From Rosenbergiella nectarea (GTDB taxonomy: Bacteria > Pseudomonadota > Gammaproteobacteria > Enterobacterales > Enterobacteriaceae): a stretch of DNA of 64,000 bases. The stretch is from contig NZ_FOGC01000001.1 in NCBI RefSeq assembly GCF_900111105.1, positions 194,323 to 258,322 of the forward strand. Direction: 5' to 3'. Numbering within the stretch: the first letter of the stretch is position 1; each line of letters begins with the position of its first letter. Made by a program: the position numbers and the translations under genes. The notes beneath the pieces are model-generated. The model saw nothing but the letters and a program-made list of their open reading frames with translations. It ran no database searches and was not told the origin of the DNA. This document shows, piece by piece, positions 63,354-64,000 of the stretch.

Positions 63354-63998
63354 ATGAAAACCGTCCTATTAACCGGATTTGAACCCTTTGGTGATGAGTC
63401 GATTAATCCTTCGTGGGAAGTCGTATCCCGTCTTGAGGGCGTGACTGATGCAGAGGAGTGTATTGTTTGTGTTCAGCTCCCGTGCGTGTTTGGCGAATCG
63501 CTACAGGTATTATTGGCGGCGATCGCTCGCTATTCCCCTACTTTGGTTATCGCCGTAGGGCAAGCAGGAGGACGAACGGATATCTCACTCGAGCGTATCG
63601 CAATCAATATCGACGATGCGCGGATCCCCGACAATCAGGGCTATCAACCTATTGATAAACCAGTGGTCGAGAATGGCCCTGCAGCATGGTTTAGCACGCT
63701 CCCTATTAAAGCGATAGTTAACGCACTGCAACAAGAGGGAATACCCGCCTCGGTCTCCCAGACTGCCGGAACCTATGTATGTAATCATGTTATGTATGGC
63801 TTACTGCATGCTTTAGGCGACAAACCTGAGGTTAAAGCGGGTTTTATGCATATTCCTTACCTACCTCAGCAAGCCGCGAAGCATCCAGGTAGCGCCAGTA
63901 TGGCGGCGGAAACCGTTAAGCAAGGACTGGAAATTGCTATTCGTACTGCCTTAAGAGTCGAATTTGATGAGCAAATTACTGGTGGTACGATGCATTAA
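63354..63998 (+). CDS. pcp: pyrrolidone-carboxylate peptidase
   Basis: Cytoplasmic cysteine peptidase (family C15) that removes N-terminal pyroglutamate from peptides, releasing the substrate of 5-oxoprolinase. The N-terminal [18 protein letters not shown], the glutamate in [19 protein letters not shown], the catalytic cysteine in [12 protein letters not shown] and the histidine in [11 protein letters not shown] are all present. ATG 63354 has AAGGAG upstream and gives 214 residues, the normal length. It is the last complete gene in the window. Confidence 0.96.
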   Translation: MKTVLLTGFEPFGDESINPSWEVVSRLEGVTDAEECIVCVQLPCVFGESLQVLLAAIARYSPTLVIAVGQAGGRTDISLERIAINIDDARIPDNQGYQPIDKPVVENGPAAWFSTLPIKAIVNALQQEGIPASVSQTAGTYVCNHVMYGLLHALGDKPEVKAGFMHIPYLPQQAAKHPGSASMAAETVKQGLEIAIRTALRVEFDEQITGGTMH

Positions 63999-64000
63999 AT

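Overview
The window is a chromosomal segment of a Gram-negative enteric bacterium of the Enterobacterales. The block yjcB-soxS-soxR-yjcE, followed by acs and gltP, has the same order as the 92-minute region of Escherichia coli. SoxR keeps its cysteines at the E. coli positions. Tsx, SbmA, YncE, YddG and YohJ/YohK are also recognisably enterobacterial. The membrane glucose dehydrogenase together with a three-subunit gluconate 2-dehydrogenase suggests a periplasmic sugar oxidiser of the Erwiniaceae type (Tatumella, Pantoea or Rosenbergiella-like). The genus is an inference.

Layout. 1-1.0 kb: 3' part of a GntP-family gluconate permease. 1.7-8.3 kb: an ABC-transporter O-antigen operon, wzm-wzt-wbbM-glf-wbbN-wbbO, with the gene order of the Klebsiella D-galactan I (O2a) locus. 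9.1-13.0 kb: an AT-rich accessory glycan module (DUF1796-like protein, pyruvyltransferase-like protein, fused GT4-GT2 glycosyltransferase). 13.4-16.0 kb: yddG, a GFA-family protein and a lipoprotein esterase, with nine perfect heptamer repeats between yddG and the GFA gene. 16.3-31.6 kb: gcd, the yjcB-soxS-soxR-yjcE block, yohJK, acs, gltP, murQ, yncE, a periplasmic ParB-like protein and sbmA. 31.7-38.2 kb: a GntR-type operator and the gluconate 2-dehydrogenase operon, an MFS transporter and tsx. 38.5-44.4 kb: a PilZ/YcgR-like protein, an acetyltransferase and the bglG-bglF-bglA operon with an RNA antiterminator site. 44.4-50.0 kb: a dicarboxylate transporter divergent from a fused cytoplasmic NADH:fumarate reductase-like flavoprotein and its ApbE flavin transferase, with FNR-like sites between them. 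50.0-60.6 kb: a decayed zone with a xylB::RND-pump chimera, an internally deleted Bcr-type transporter, an S6 autotransporter with an in-frame stop and a frameshifted MFS gene, mixed with intact ssuE and two glycan genes. 60.8-64 kb: a pyroglutamate operon, pxpA-DUF969-DUF979-pcp.

How the genes work together. Gcd oxidises glucose to gluconate in the periplasm, and the gluconate dehydrogenase takes gluconate to 2-ketogluconate. The GntR-like palindrome ties the second step to gluconate, and the GntP permease offers an uptake route. The DASS transporter, fumarate reductase-like protein and ApbE form an anaerobic electron-sink unit. Pcp would release pyroglutamate from peptides, and PxpA belongs to the ATP-dependent 5-oxoprolinase that opens it.

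No rRNA, tRNA, CRISPR array, insertion sequence or integrase was recognised. The most unusual observations are the xylB::RND chimera with its damaged neighbours, the two 7-bp repeat arrays, the accessory glycan module and the operators found upstream of the metabolic operons.
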